Notes under the pieces: model-generated
The model's database searches: none
Seen by the model: only the letters and a program-made list of their open reading frames with translations
Told to the model about the DNA's origin: nothing
NCBI GenBank assembly: GCA_034509495.1
Contig: CM067521.1
Coordinates: 24,014,529-24,078,528 of the forward strand
Length of the DNA stretch: 64,000 nt
Direction: 5' to 3'
Origin: Acestrorhynchus altus
Lineage: Eukaryota > Chordata > Actinopteri > Characiformes > Acestrorhynchidae
In this document: positions 11,195-23,285 of the stretch, in pieces
Position numbering within the stretch: the first letter of the stretch is position 1
Layout of the letters: each line of letters starts with the position of its first letter
Program-made: the position numbers and the translations under genes

Positions 11195-12795
11195 AATTCT
11201 TACTGTAGAACCAATAAATGGCATGGTGCTGTAGAAGCTATATACACTATGTTACTGTAGAACCGTTATACAGCATATTACTGTGGAACTGATATACAGT
11301 GTGTTACTGTAGAAGCTATATACAGTGTGTTACTGTAGAACCAATATACAGCATGTTACTGTAGAATGGATATACAGTGTGTTACTGTAGAACCGATATA
11401 CTGCATTTCACAGTAGATCCTATATACAGCATGGTACTGTAGAATCAATGAACAACATTTTACTGTAGAACTGATATACAGTGTGTTACTGTTGAACCGT
11501 ATATAGCATATTACTATAGAACCTATGTATATAATGTTACAGTAGAACCTATATATAGCATGTTACTGTAGAACCCATATACAGCATGTTACTGTAGAAC
11601 GATACATAGCATGTTGCTGTAGAACTCATTTGGCTCATTGCAGAACTAAATGCAATATTTACTGTAGAACCTATATACAGCATGTTATTGTAGAACATAT
11701 AAATGCACATGTTAATGTAGAACCGATATACGTTGTGTTAGTGTAGAACCTATATGTTGCATGTTACTGTGGTATTATATGGCATGTTAGTGTAGAACCA
11801 ATATATAGCATGTTATGGTAGAACCTATATATTGCATGTTACTATAGAACCAATATATAGCATGTTATTGTAGAACCAATATATAGCATGTTATGGTAGA
11901 ACCTATATATTGCATGTTACTGTAGAACCGATATACAGTGTGTTAGTGTAGAACCATATATTGTATGTTGCTGTAGAACCGTGCAGAGTGTGTTAGAGTA
12001 GAACCTATATATTGCATGTTACTGTAGAACCGATATAAAGTGTGTTAGAGTAGAACCTATATATTGTATGTTACTGTAGAACCGATATAGGTGTGTTAGG
12101 AAGTGAACCTGTATTGCATGTTACTGTAGAACCGATATACAGTGTTGGTGTGGAACCTGCCTGTTGCATATTACTGCAAATAGTATACGGTGTGTTTAGG
12201 TAGAACCTATATGTGCATGTTACTGTAGAACCGATATACGTTGTGTTAGTGTGAACCTATATGTTACCGTATTTACTGTAGAACCAATATATAGCATGTT
12301 ATTATAGAACAATATAGCATGTTATGGTAGAAACTATATATTGCATGTTACTATAGAGACAATATAGTATGTTACTATAGAACCAATATATAGCATGTTA
12401 TGGTAGAACCTATATATTGCATGTTACTGTAGAACCGATATACAGTGTGTTAGTGTAGAACCTATATATTGTATGTTACTGTAGAACCGATATACAGTGT
12501 GTTAGAGTAGAACCTATATATTGCATGTTACTGTAGAACCGATATAAAGTGTGTTAGAGTAGAACCTATATATTGTATGTTACTGTAGAACCGATATAGA
12601 GTGTGTTAGAGTAGAACCTATATATTGCATGTTACTGTAGAACCGATATACGGTGTGTTAGTGTAGAACCTATATATTGCATATTACTGTAGAACCGATA
12701 TACAGTGTGTTAGAGTAGAACCTATATATTGCATGTTACTGTAGAACCGATATAAAGTGTGTTGGGAGTGAAACCTGTATTGCATGTTACTGTAG
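11195..12795. repeat. 26-bp minisatellite with 52-bp dimer organisation
   Basis: About 1.6 kb of tandem units. Two alternating 26-bp monomers are recognisable: one like ttactgtagaaccgatatac + agtgtg, the other like ttagtgtagaacctatatat + tgcatg. The left third is more diverged; the right part (12400-12760) is nearly regular. There is no coding content. Confidence 0.9.
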
Positions 12796-12934
12796 ATTGT
12801 AAGAGTCATTGCCAACATTTTATGGTGACTTCAGTGATGATGAACAGTGTCAGGAGGCTGGAAAAATACCAGTGGGCTGCTGAGTGGGAGGCAATCAAAA
12901 TGGATTGTTACTGTGATTTTGTTGATGTAGTAAC

Positions 12935-13780
12935 AGTTCGATGCTGTGATTTGTGCGCAACAGTTCGATACTGTGATTTGTACTTTAGTAACAGTTACGA
13001 TCTGTGATTTGTACTGTAATAACAGTTACGATACTATGATTTGTACTGTAGTAACAGTTACCGATACTGTGATTTGTACTTTAGTAACAGTTACGATACT
13101 GTGATTTGTACTTTGAAATAACGAGTTCACGATGCTGTGATTTGTACTGTAGTAACAGTTTCAGTTGTTCTACTGCAATAAGTTACAGTACAGTGACTTG
13201 TTGCTGTAGTAACAGTTACAGTATTGATTTTCTGTTATAACAGTTTAAGTACTGTGATTATTGCTGTAATAACAGTGACATTACTGTGATGTTTTACTGT
13301 AATAATAGTAACAGTACTGTGATATTTGCTGCAACAGCAGTTACGATACTGTGATTGTTGCTGTAATATTAGCCACATTGATTGTGATTTTTACTATTAT
13401 AACGGTTACATTACTGTAATGTTTACTGTTATAACAGTTACAGGTCTGTGATCTCTTTGATGCAATAACAGTTACAGTACTGTGATGTTTACTGTAATAA
13501 CAGTTACAGTACTGTGATGTTTCACTGTAATAACAGTTACAGTACTGTGATGTTTTACTGTAATAACAGTTACAGTACTGTAGTTTTTCTGCTGTAATAA
13601 GTTACAGTACTGTGATGTTTTACTGTAGTAACAATAACAGTACTGTGGTTTTACTGCTGTAATAATAATGGGTTTGTTGTCATAACAGTTACAGTACTGT
13701 GTCTTTACTGTGATAACAGTCACAGTATTGTGATGTTTTACTGTAATAAAGTGAATGATTGCACTGTAATAGTACAGTAT
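12935..13780. repeat. 32-bp minisatellite (TAACAGTTA ... CAGTACTG units)
   Basis: About 25 units of roughly 32 bp, each with gtaacagttac (or ataacagttac), cagtactgtg and ttactgta. It follows the 26-bp array almost directly. TAACAGTTA and CAGTACTG are both palindromic, and the reverse of CAGTTA is TAACTG, a MYB-type core (YAAC[G/T]G). Confidence 0.9.
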
Positions 13781-14504
13781 TTTATCAGCGCTGTGATTAG
13801 ACCTGAACTATGCACTTGAAATGTGCTACAGCAGCTTATTGGCTAATTGCCTGCAAGTCAGTGTACATTTCACAGTGGTCTTTCAGTGTATCTCAGCTTG
13901 TCAACAACTGCACGTGTACAGCTGGCCTGGGAGCACAAGCATGATGGTGCAGTGGAATGAAAGGTAAATTACACTCTCGACACCAATGAGGAACCCAGGG
14001 AGCAAAATAATGCTGTTAATGCTATAATAGTGTTTATATATTATTTATTTATTCTGCCTTTTCTTAAATTCTATAATAAGTTTCTGATTTTATTGTATAT
14101 TTACAGGGGGTGCTATATGAGGGTTATGTGTAGCTGCACCACCTGTGACTTTCACGGAAAATAAGTAGAAAATATTAAAATTACTGAGGCTATATAAGCA
14201 TACGTCCAGCCAATCCAGCAGACACTCAGTGTCCCCTAAGTCCTCGGGTCCCTAATAACTCATAACCTTTTTAATATATTTCTATCTTCATGAGAATGAA
14301 AATGAACTCACATGAACGAGTTGTCCAAAAAATATTGACAGTGACATGTGGGAAACATTTGATGGCCGTTTTGGAGCAAATTGTACCGTGGAGTTCAGCA
14401 CCTCCGGTCTGGACAGCTCCTCCATCTCCTTCATCTCCACCAGCTTTTTCTTTTATACAGATCTGACATAACATATCGATCCCCCCTTGTTTATTATACA
14501 CGAC
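13781..14504. other. Unassigned intergenic stretch
   Basis: AT-rich sequence between the minisatellites and a MITE. I see no exon, SINE or clear repeat here. Confidence 0.5.
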
Positions 14505-14975
14505 AGAGCAGCTATGATGTGGGTGGTGGTCATTCTCAGCACCGCAGTCACACTGACATGGTGGTGGTGTGTTAGTGTGTGTTACTGGTACGAGTGCATG
14601 AGAAAGCAGTGCTGCTGGAGTATTTAAACCCCCCAGCCGACAGCGTCCTGTGGGCAGCGTCCTGTGAGCACTGATGAAGGACTAGAGGACGAGCGACACA
14701 AACTGTGCAGAAACAGATGAGCTTCTGTCTCTGACTTTACATCTACAAGGTGGAGTCACTCAGTAGGAGTGTCTGATAAGGTGGACAGTGAGTGGACACA
14801 GTGTTTAAACGCTCCAGCAGCACTGCTGCGTCTGATCCACTCGTACCAGCACAACACACACTAACACACCACCACCATGTCAGTGTGACTGCAGTGCTGA
14901 GAACGACCCACCACCCACATAATAGCTGCTCTGTGGTGGTCCTGATGGTTGAAGATCAGGGTGAAACAGTGTATT
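14505..14975. mobile_element. Palindromic MITE, near-complete core
   Basis: Shows both arms of the snap-back: gatgtgggtggtggtcattc on the left and gacccaccacccacataata on the right. Between them lie tgtgagcactgatgaaggac and tccatctacaagctgg-type blocks. Outer ends with the CATAACAT-type terminal repeat are missing. Confidence 0.85.
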
Positions 14976-16620
14976 TAATTGTATATAGTTGCTAAAGTGA
15001 TCAAATGAAGAGTGGACCTTACCTTTCTGTGGTTAATGAGGGATTAATTAGAAACATGTTGAATAATCTAAGCAAAGCACATTGATATCAATCAGATAAT
15101 GAGGAAAATTTGCAAACTGTCATTGTCTTGACGTTGTTCCAGGCACACTAATAGACCCATTAGAGGATGCTGGAAAATGCTGCCAGTGATCTAAACAGGT
15201 AAGAAGTGCATGTGTCACTCCTGATCCTTCCACCCTGTTTTGCCTGCCCCCCCCAAGGGACAGCAAGCCATTAAAAGCTGGCTGATAGTTTTCAGACCCT
15301 TTTGGAATCCGTCTTTAGCAGAATATCCAGGGCAGTTCCTGGGGGAGATGCACAGGCGTTATGGAGATCAACTAACACTGACAGAGCCTGGCCTTGTGAT
15401 TGCATCTCGGACACGGCCCCACCACCACCACCACCTCCTCTATTCATCCTGTCAGTACAGGGCTTGATTTGAAAGGCCATGCTGGAAGATGTGGGCAGCC
15501 GGATGGAGGGCTGGTGGGTGGACACCACGAGGATGTGCAGATGTGCCCCTGATGAAAGGCTGGCACTGCCCGATGTTTTGGGGAGGAAGAAGAGGAGGAG
15601 GAACGGGTGGAGGAAAAGAGACCTTTAGCTCTAATTGAGCGCCACGTGGTGCCAGCAGTGGAGAGAAGGGGAATGGGTTGAATTCAACCATTAAAACCAT
15701 TAGACCTTCTTTAGCCACACTGTTAGTTTCTTAACCTAGTGGTCCACCTGCAGGTGGGTTTGTCAAATAAAGATGTCACGGATATTCGTGCAAATCTGGA
15801 TCTGGAGGTCTCATCGATCACGGCTTACACAGGAAGGGCCTTGCATTGTCAGACAGGACAAAGATGCAGAGTGGGGGAGGGGGTGATGTTTTCCACAATG
15901 TCAGCCAAATGCCACCATTCCCTGTGATTTTGGAGCTTTAATTACTGTGTTTCTGCCGCATTGCGTCAAAGAGGCCAAAAATATCCCTATTCTGCATGCA
16001 ACTAAGTGCGGCAAATTGAAGGGGTGAGGACCAAATGAAGACCCTCACCATATCCTGATAAGATGATTAACGAGGACAAAGAGGCTTGGCGGGGTCAAAG
16101 CATGTGGAGAGGTTCTGTCATATCCTGCATGGCATTTCTCTCTTTGTGCGTGGGACAGTGCATGTGTCTGTGTGCCGCCACATGCATTGTACTAGCATCA
16201 TCGCCATGGTGAGCGAAGATAGCAATCAAACAGAGACTCCATAGTTCACAGGTGTTGAAACAACCATGAGCAGCTGTCACTCTTCAAAGGTACTTGCCCA
16301 AGGTGTCATGAATAAACAATGTCTTGAAATGTGGCAGAGAGTCTGCCTATGCATTTTTTTCCTTCCTGCCATCCTGCTTTTTCACAGTCTTCGGCAGACA
16401 CGCAAGTAGTAGAAACCTGTCTCCAGGGAAGTCGGCTCTTGGGTACTAATCCAATGCTAAGCACTACCACACAAAACTAATCCAGGCTCTCCTTAGGATC
16501 AGAGACCTTCAGACTGCCTCCTTTTACATGCACTGGACATTAATACCCGCAGCCTTGCAAGTGCCTGCCTAAGATTCTATCCCAGAACGGACAATCCAAG
16601 CTCTGAACAATTTAACTCTT
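14976..16620. other. Intergenic stretch without recognisable gene
   Basis: Contains modest open frames only (up to about 88 codons), none with a recognisable domain. The block at 15240-15470 looks slightly more conserved in composition but shows no frame I can name. Confidence 0.45.
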
Positions 16621-17460
16621 ACAACCTGAGATCCACTATTGAAGGCAGTTACATGCTGTTTTCTAGGCTTCATATCTCAGGATCAGAGTAACCTACAGAT
16701 GTGATACGCATATCATAACAGACTACAAGACCCTATCTAACAATGGTAGTTACATCTAAAATTCACAGGTTTCCAACTGAATTAAATCCTAGTTTAGATG
16801 CCAAAGGAGCTTCTAGTGCATGTTTACTGCTCTGTCAATGTGTACATGCTCAACCTGCATACAGACTCTGACTGATCAGAGAGAGGGGGCGGGGCTGATG
16901 CTCAACCTGCATACAGACTCTGACTGATCAGAGAGAGGGGGCGGGGCTGACGCTCAACCTCCATACAGACTCTGACTGATCAGAGAGAGGGGGCTTTTTG
17001 CTCACAGTGTTCAATTTCAGTCCCGAGAAGGGATAAAACTGATATGAACATAAATAACAAAATAATAAATGACATTCAGTTTGTTTGTTTTTTCATTTTA
17101 TTAGGGCCACTTTTTATTAAAAATTTCCTTATCAGTCTAATTATTACAAATAGAAAATCACTCAGAATTTTACTCCATTACTCCATTTTCTGCTTGAAAA
17201 AATACTCTGAGATTTTGGGGTTTTTTTTGCCCTTTTTGATCAAAACATGATCAGGTGATTTCAAAAGAGTATTTGAGTAGGCTCTGATCTTCTGAAACAA
17301 TATCTCGCAAGTTTGATTGCCTATAAAATCTTTTCTAAGATTTTCTTTGTTTGGTGAATAAAAGATTAGATAGATTAGGTCAGTGCACCTCCAAAATAGC
17401 ATGTCTTGTGGGGTGTTAGCTACCAAAAGTGGTCCATGGAAGGACAACCAGTGAACTTGT
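16621..17460 (+). mobile_element. VNTR-bearing element, copy 1 (forward)
   Basis: Left flank has ttacatgctgttttctaggc and ggagcttctagtgcatgttt. Then come three 52-bp units at about 16850-16993, each with cctgcatacagactctgact, gatcagagag and the GC box gggggcggggct. The right flank has ttgctcacagtgttcaattt, aataataaatgacattcag and tttttgatcaaaacatga. The same parts in reverse occur at 21100-21780, and the left part recurs at 62640-62980. No coding frame, so probably a non-autonomous element; its class is unknown. Confidence 0.7.
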
Positions 17461-18175
17461 GACTTGTGAGTCTTTTGTGCCCATGGTTTACTGATGAGCT
17501 ATGAATTGCATTAGTGCACCTTGGACACCCATGACCCTGTCACTGGTTTGCTGGCTGACCATTGCATACCAGGAACACCCCACAAGACCTGCCATTGGGT
17601 CAAAGCAGCTTGTAACCATTTTGAAGCAGAATGAATTGAGAAGACATGTATTTAGATTCACTAATGAAAATCTTTGACTGCAATAACATGCAAGTATTGA
17701 TATGTAGGGACCTTTGTGTAGTGCCAGGCAAGCGAACAAAACTGGGATTATATGCTTCTCATTAAGAGTCCCTGCAGTGTCCAGCCTCTATAACAGGGAG
17801 AGTTGGCAAGCAGGTGATGCTTTCTGACACAGCAATAGTTGGATGGAACAGGGAAGCAGGAACAGCACTGTTGATAGAGTAAGGATCATTCTCAGAGAGC
17901 TACTTGACCCTTGGAGCAACCTTGTACTCTCTGACAGCTTGCCAGGTATGTGATAAAGCTGTGGGAAGCTAATGTTTTACCTCGACTCAAGATTAAAGGT
18001 CGTAGACTGTATCACCCTCTCCCCTGGGAGGAGTCATTGAATCCCTTGGCAACTCCGCAGAGAGAATGTGTAAGTGTGTGTGTTTGTCTGTGGGTGTGAC
18101 AGAGACTTCTCTTAGGGAACTGTCGGAACTGTTTGCGACTTCTGAACGGACGTGAAAAAGCCTAAAGAGAGCAAC
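17461..18175. other. Region upstream of the small membrane-protein frame
   Basis: Nothing recognisable between the VNTR element and the ATG at 18176. The 60 bases before the ATG have no in-frame upstream ATG. No obvious TATA box stands out. Confidence 0.4.
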
Positions 18176-18463
18176 ATGGTGGAGTTGGCCTTTTATCCCG
18201 CTGTGGCACTCGTCTATTTCTTCGGGGTGCTGCGAGCAAGCAAGGCGAACCGTGTGGACCTGCCTGAAAGTGCTTCTGTCAACGTCTTCTGCCTGTTCGT
18301 GCTCATGCAACCGCTGTGTTTGGTCATCGGTGGCTACACGGGCATGGTCACCTACCTGATTACTGCCATTCTCTCCTACAACTGTCTGCACTGGAAGGAT
18401 CCCTCAGATATCCAGCAAAGGAACCCAGAGCAAGTGGAGAAGAAGACGAAGAAAACAAATTAA
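18176..18463 (+). CDS. Unnamed small membrane protein, 95 residues, single exon
   Basis: I do not recognise this family. The frame starts at an ATG in good context (A at -3, G at +4) and runs uninterrupted to TAA. Hydrophobic stretches lie at about residues 4-20 (ELAFYPAVALVYFFGVL), 35-53 (NVFCLFVLMQPLCLVIG) and 55-70 (TGMVTYLITAILSYN). A polar Lys-rich tail ends KKTKKTN. The last four residues, KKTN, fit the dilysine KKXX signal that returns membrane proteins from Golgi to ER, so an ER location is a reasonable inference. There are no introns, and no clear poly-A tract or target duplication is visible. It may be a real single-exon gene, one exon of a larger gene, or an intact retrocopy. Codon use and composition look gene-like, unlike the repeat-derived frames nearby. 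Confidence 0.55.
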   Translation: MVELAFYPAVALVYFFGVLRASKANRVDLPESASVNVFCLFVLMQPLCLVIGGYTGMVTYLITAILSYNCLHWKDPSDIQQRNPEQVEKKTKKTN

Positions 18464-19629
18464 CTTTGAGTTGTTGACGAGTTGATTTGTTGAGTTGCTG
18501 CTTTGTTAACAGTTCTTAAAATCAATTGCTTGCTTCAATGATCAACATGCTGGAAATAATTAAACAGGATGCAACAAGAGGCTTTCCAAGGTGTCGACAC
18601 CACAAGGGACTGGATCCGCAGTCTGTTCCTTAAACTTGAAGCCATTGCACAAGTAGAGGCAAAGAGCAGATTTGCCAAAGGACTTTGGTTGTGTAGTATA
18701 GTGTAGTGGATAACCCTACCCTCAAATCTCCAATCATACCATGCAACACCGCTTGGTTCCGTGGGCAAACCTTAACGCTACATTTGCCTTCCTGTAACAT
18801 GATTCAAATGTAAGTAACTCTGGCCAAATGCCATAAATGTAATGACGTTGTCTTAGAAACACCACCTATCCCCCCACAAAGAGGATGGCTTAGTATGTTC
18901 TCTCTTGGGGGAAAGGTGTTATGTGCCTTGGCTGTGTACCAGCAGAGCTCGTACTGTTTTCTCAGTGCAGAGGATGTTCCACTTCGTTCCCCACAGCAAA
19001 CTGCCACCTCATATCTCGAAGAATTGAATAAAAGCATTCAAGAAAGCAAAATCCCTCGCAGTGACTCCGTGTGTTTCAGCTGGAAATATATATTTCACAT
19101 CTGCAGCAGTAGGCGACTGAGAGATGGCCATTTTGACAATGTTAAATGTCACCCTAACCAAACTTCACTGAATGCCACGGACATTAAGGAGACACCAGGG
19201 ACACTGCTCAGAAGTAACTGAGCTACAACCAGTGAACGAAGTCCAAAAGGCAGACATTGTAATCATTTCAGAATTTGCTGGATTCTTTAGAATTCATTGT
19301 CCAATTAATGATGCCCAGATGCAGCAAAACAGGCCAAAACCCTTATATTACCACCACCATGTTTCACAGATCGGATACAGTATTTACAATGAAATGTGTA
19401 TGTTTTCCTTTCTCCTAGCAGAACTTATTTAAACAGTAACAAAATGATCTGTTTTGGTCTCATCTGTACACAGAACCATGTTTCAATAACCTAATTTGTC
19501 TATGCGATCAAACTCTGGAAATATCCCCAAAACCTGGTCTGTTTTAATAGGTTGTGTGTAGACATTGTTGTAGAATTTACTCCATATTATACAGCTTAGC
19601 CGTGTAAACCCAACACTTTTTGTTGTTAC
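18464..19629. other. Intergenic stretch 3' of the small frame
   Basis: I see no exon or repeat family I can name. Short frames at 18895-19221 and 19172-19432 have no recognisable features. Confidence 0.45.
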
Positions 19630-20215
19630 AGGTCAATCTTCACTGATTCATTCTTCACTGACTCAGTCCACACCGATTCAGCCTACACTGGTTTAGTCTA
19701 CACATGATTCCATCTATATTAATTCAGTCTACACTGATTCAGTTTATATTAATTCAATCTACACATGATTCAGTCTATATTAATTCAGTCTACACTGATT
19801 CAGCCTACACTGGTTTAGACTACACATGATTCAGTCTATATTAATTCAGTCTACACATGATTCAGTCTATATTAATTCAGTCTACACATGATTCAGTCTA
19901 CACTGGTTTAGTCTAACCCATACAGTCCACACCGATACAGTCCACAATGTTTCATTCTACATTGATTTAGTGTACACCAAATTCAGTCTACACCCATTCC
20001 ATCCACACTGATTCAGTCTAGACTGATTCAATGTACAGCAATTTAGTCAACATTGATTTAGTCTACACATGATTCAGTCTATATTGATTCAGTCTGCATC
20101 AACTCAGTCTACACTGGTTTATTCTAACCCATACAGTCTACACCAATTCCACCCACACTGATTCAGTCTACAATGATTCAGTCTACACAATTAAGTCGAC
20201 ACTGATTCCGTAGAC
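19630..20215. repeat. Degenerate 15-16-bp minisatellite (ATTCAGTCTACACTG)
   Basis: Tandem units of attcagtctacactg/acatg, diverged and irregular. Same family as the purer array at 22629-23285. Confidence 0.85.
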
Positions 20216-21099
20216 AGTTTTTTCATTCAACTGTTCTTAAATTCTTTTAAAAGAGCCATGTGGATCTGCAGTAATGAGTGAGGGATTGTCTGGTTGGATA
20301 GAGAAAGGAGGATAGGAGCGATGGAACTGAACAGAGAGATGGATATAGCTAGTGAAGAAGAGAGTAATGAAGAAGCAGCTCGTTTCAAACTCTCTCTCTC
20401 TCCCTCTCGCTCTCTCTCCTGCTGAACTGGAGCAGGTCCATGGAGCTCTGCTGTGAGCGCTGCTAGGGCTTTGATTGACAGGGTGAGGTGGGGGTCTGGA
20501 ATGTGGAGGCATCAGGCATGTTGGAGTTCACAAGAAGCTTTAATGCCAGCTGCCATTAAGACCTCATCAAACGCTCCCCGCATTCATCAATCCGTCACTC
20601 GCACCAGTTGGATAGACACGGTGCAAACAAACGGCCTGTCTCCAGTGCAGTGCCAAAGAATCCACAGCTCTGCTCTTGCCTGTGGCTTTTTTCCTGCCTC
20701 CTCCTTTATAGATTAGTTTTTGACTTAATCAAAGCTTTCAGGCCACCTCTCTCAGGTTAAACACCTACCAGGACCAATCACAGCTCTTTATTTGAAAGCC
20801 GTTAGTACATTATTTCATTATTGCAGCAACAAAATTAATAAAGGATATTTGATAACGGCTCCTTTAATGTCCAAATCACAACATGCTATATATAAAGGAA
20901 CACAATATGCTCCTTTGGTCTAAATGTTTTCACAAATATCAAGAAATACCTCAAAGCTAACAAATCCTTTGGCTTATAAGGCTTTTATGAATTTACGGTA
21001 TTGCCTAAAGTCTCAACAGCGCAGTAAGTAAATGTTATATAGACTCATGACAGCTCAAACAGTCGGCTTCAAACCATTCTCCACTGTGATGGAAAACCT
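20216..21099. other. Intergenic stretch without recognisable gene
   Basis: Contains a ctctctctctccctctcgct run at about 20390. No credible coding frame. Confidence 0.45.
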
Positions 21100-21785
21100 A
21101 TTGAAGAATCTGCGTTAACCTCAGGGCCCCTAGGCCAATTTTGCAGGATATATTTGTAATTCGATATACATTGATTCAACATTATTTACTATTTATAAGA
21201 GACAGTCACACATCAGGAGATCTTCAGCTACTCAAATTTGTCTTAACTTGAAATAGAATGTAGATATTTATATGAATTTGACCATGTTTTGATCAAAAAA
21301 CCTCAGTATTCCTGTTGGAAATTAATCATTCAGATTGTTCTTCAGCTGATAATGCAATAAGATTAACAGTGTTATTTGTAATGATTAGATTGACTTATTT
21401 ATAAGTTCTATAAGTTTGATAGTTCAAAATACTCAACAGTGGTCCAAATAAAATAAAAAACAACCTGAATGTCCTTTATTATTTGTGTTATTGATGTATG
21501 TATCAGTATTATGCCTTCTCAGGACTTTTATTTTGCAATTTGAATGCTGTGTGAGCAAAGAAAGAGAGCAAACAGCCCCTCTATTCTACTTTTTCCTTTA
21601 TAGCCCAATATCTGGGTCAGTGATGTCATTAGCCTGCCCCGCCCCCTCTCTCTGATCAGTCAGAGTCTGTATGCAGGTTGAGCATCAGCCCCGCCCCCTC
21701 TCTCTGATCAGTCAGAGTCTGTATGCAGGTTGATCATCAGCCCCGCCCCCTCTCTCTGATCAGTCAGAGTCTGTATGCAATAAAA
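21100..21785 (-). mobile_element. VNTR-bearing element, copy 2 (reverse)
   Basis: Three 52-bp units at about 21636-21778 read as the reverse complement of copy 1 (agccccgccccctctctctg, atcagtcagagtctgtatgc). To their left the reverse complement matches copy 1's right flank: ttgctcacacagcattcaaa, aataataaaggacattcag and ttgatcaaaacatggtca. The other flank breaks off at 21780, so the copy is truncated or diverged there. Confidence 0.7.
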
Positions 21786-22628
21786 TGCCAGTTGTAGAGA
21801 TTGTAAATTGTAGAAATTCCTAATAATTGACCACCTTAAGTAGGGAATAACTTTGAATATCAAAACATGTAATACTTCTTTCTTTGATTAACTTGTAAGA
21901 ACCCTTTTTTATTGTTGATTTTCTCAAATTCCAAAAGCTCCAGTTTTAATTCAGCTAAATGAAAGAATTCCATACTTTCACGGTGGTCTCATCTGTTGGA
22001 CCCCACCGTCTCTGCAACAATATTTGTTCTAAACTACTTGAAACAGTGATTGTAAACTTGTGAACAGCAGTGCGCCTCACTTTATCTCCCCATTCATCAC
22101 ACTGCTTCCTCCCAGCCACTCTGGTGGGTTTCTTCATACAGAGAAAGAGCTCTGGGAGTTCTCAGCCCAGCGCAGAGCTGGGAGCTCCCCTGCCAGTAGC
22201 CAAATGAGCCCTGGCCTCAGCACTCCTCCACATCATAAAAGCACTGCCACCCTCCTTTCCCACCGCTCAGACACAATCGCCTCGTTATCGGCCCTCTCCA
22301 GACCCTGCAGAACACAGCGGAGGGCCCCAGTGCACCGGGAGCAGGGAGCCGGTTAGCAGAGTAGAGGCTGGCCTGGCAGTGGGGGAATGCCAAGGAAAGC
22401 AGATGTGCCTCAGCCAGAGCCGCCGTGCAGGGTGCTCGTTGCCGGTGCCTCAGCTGGGGATGTTCTAATTTGCTTGACTTTTGCTTTACAAAATAAAGTT
22501 GAAGCTGATGAAGGTTTGGTGGTTTATACACACCAGAGTCACGTTTGTCAACAAATGGACAGATAACATATAAAACCATTCTACTCTGAGGGGAGTGGGG
22601 TGAGATGAGACACTGGGTAAGTTGAACC
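21786..22628. other. Intergenic stretch without recognisable gene
   Basis: Frames of up to about 138 codons occur on both strands at 22060-22633, but with no recognisable domain and no splice evidence. I regard them as chance. Confidence 0.4.
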
Positions 22629-23285
22629 CCCACCGTTCTACAATGATTCAGTCTACAATGATTCAGTCTACACCAATTCAGTCTACAATGATTCAGTCTA
22701 CACCAATTCAGTCTACAATGATTCAGTCCACAATGATTCAGTCCACACCGATTCAGTCTACAATGATTCAGTCTACAATGATTCAGTCCACACCGATTCG
22801 GTCTACAATGATTCAGTCCACACCAATTCAGTCTACAATGATTCAGTCTACAATGATTCAGTCTACAATGATTCAGTCTACAATGATTCAGTCCACACCA
22901 ATTCAGTCCACAATGATTCAGTCCACAATGATTCAGTCCACAATGATTCAGTCCACAATGATTCAGTCTACACCAATCCAGTCTACAATGATTCAGTCCA
23001 CAATGATTCAGTCTACACCAATCCAGTCTACAATGATTCAGTCTACAATGACTCAGTCTACACTAATTCAGTATACATTAATTCAATCCACATCAATTCA
23101 GTCTAGACAGATTCAGTCTACACCAGTTCAGTTAACACAGATTCAGTCTACATTGATTCAATCTACACTAAGTGTAGACACAGATTCAGTCCACAATGTT
23201 TCAGTCTACATTAATTTGGTGTACACCAAATTCAGTCAACATCGATTCAGTGTACACAGATTCAGTCTACATTGATTCAGTCTAA
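22629..23285. repeat. 15-bp minisatellite (ATTCAGTCTACAATG)
   Basis: About 43 units of 15 bp with variants at a few sites (tctacaatg, tccacacca, tccacaccg). Since 15 is a multiple of three, one frame stays open for 217 codons as a pentapeptide repeat (STMIQ/STPIQ). It has no signal, domain or flanking coding sequence. Confidence 0.95.

Noticed and set aside
11195..13780. Regularly spaced repeats resembling a CRISPR array
   Set aside because: Units are directly tandem with no unique spacers, in a vertebrate genome, with no cas genes.
22622..23275. 217-codon open frame on the plus strand
   Set aside because: It is entirely the 15-bp minisatellite read in one phase; no flanking coding sequence, domain or start context.
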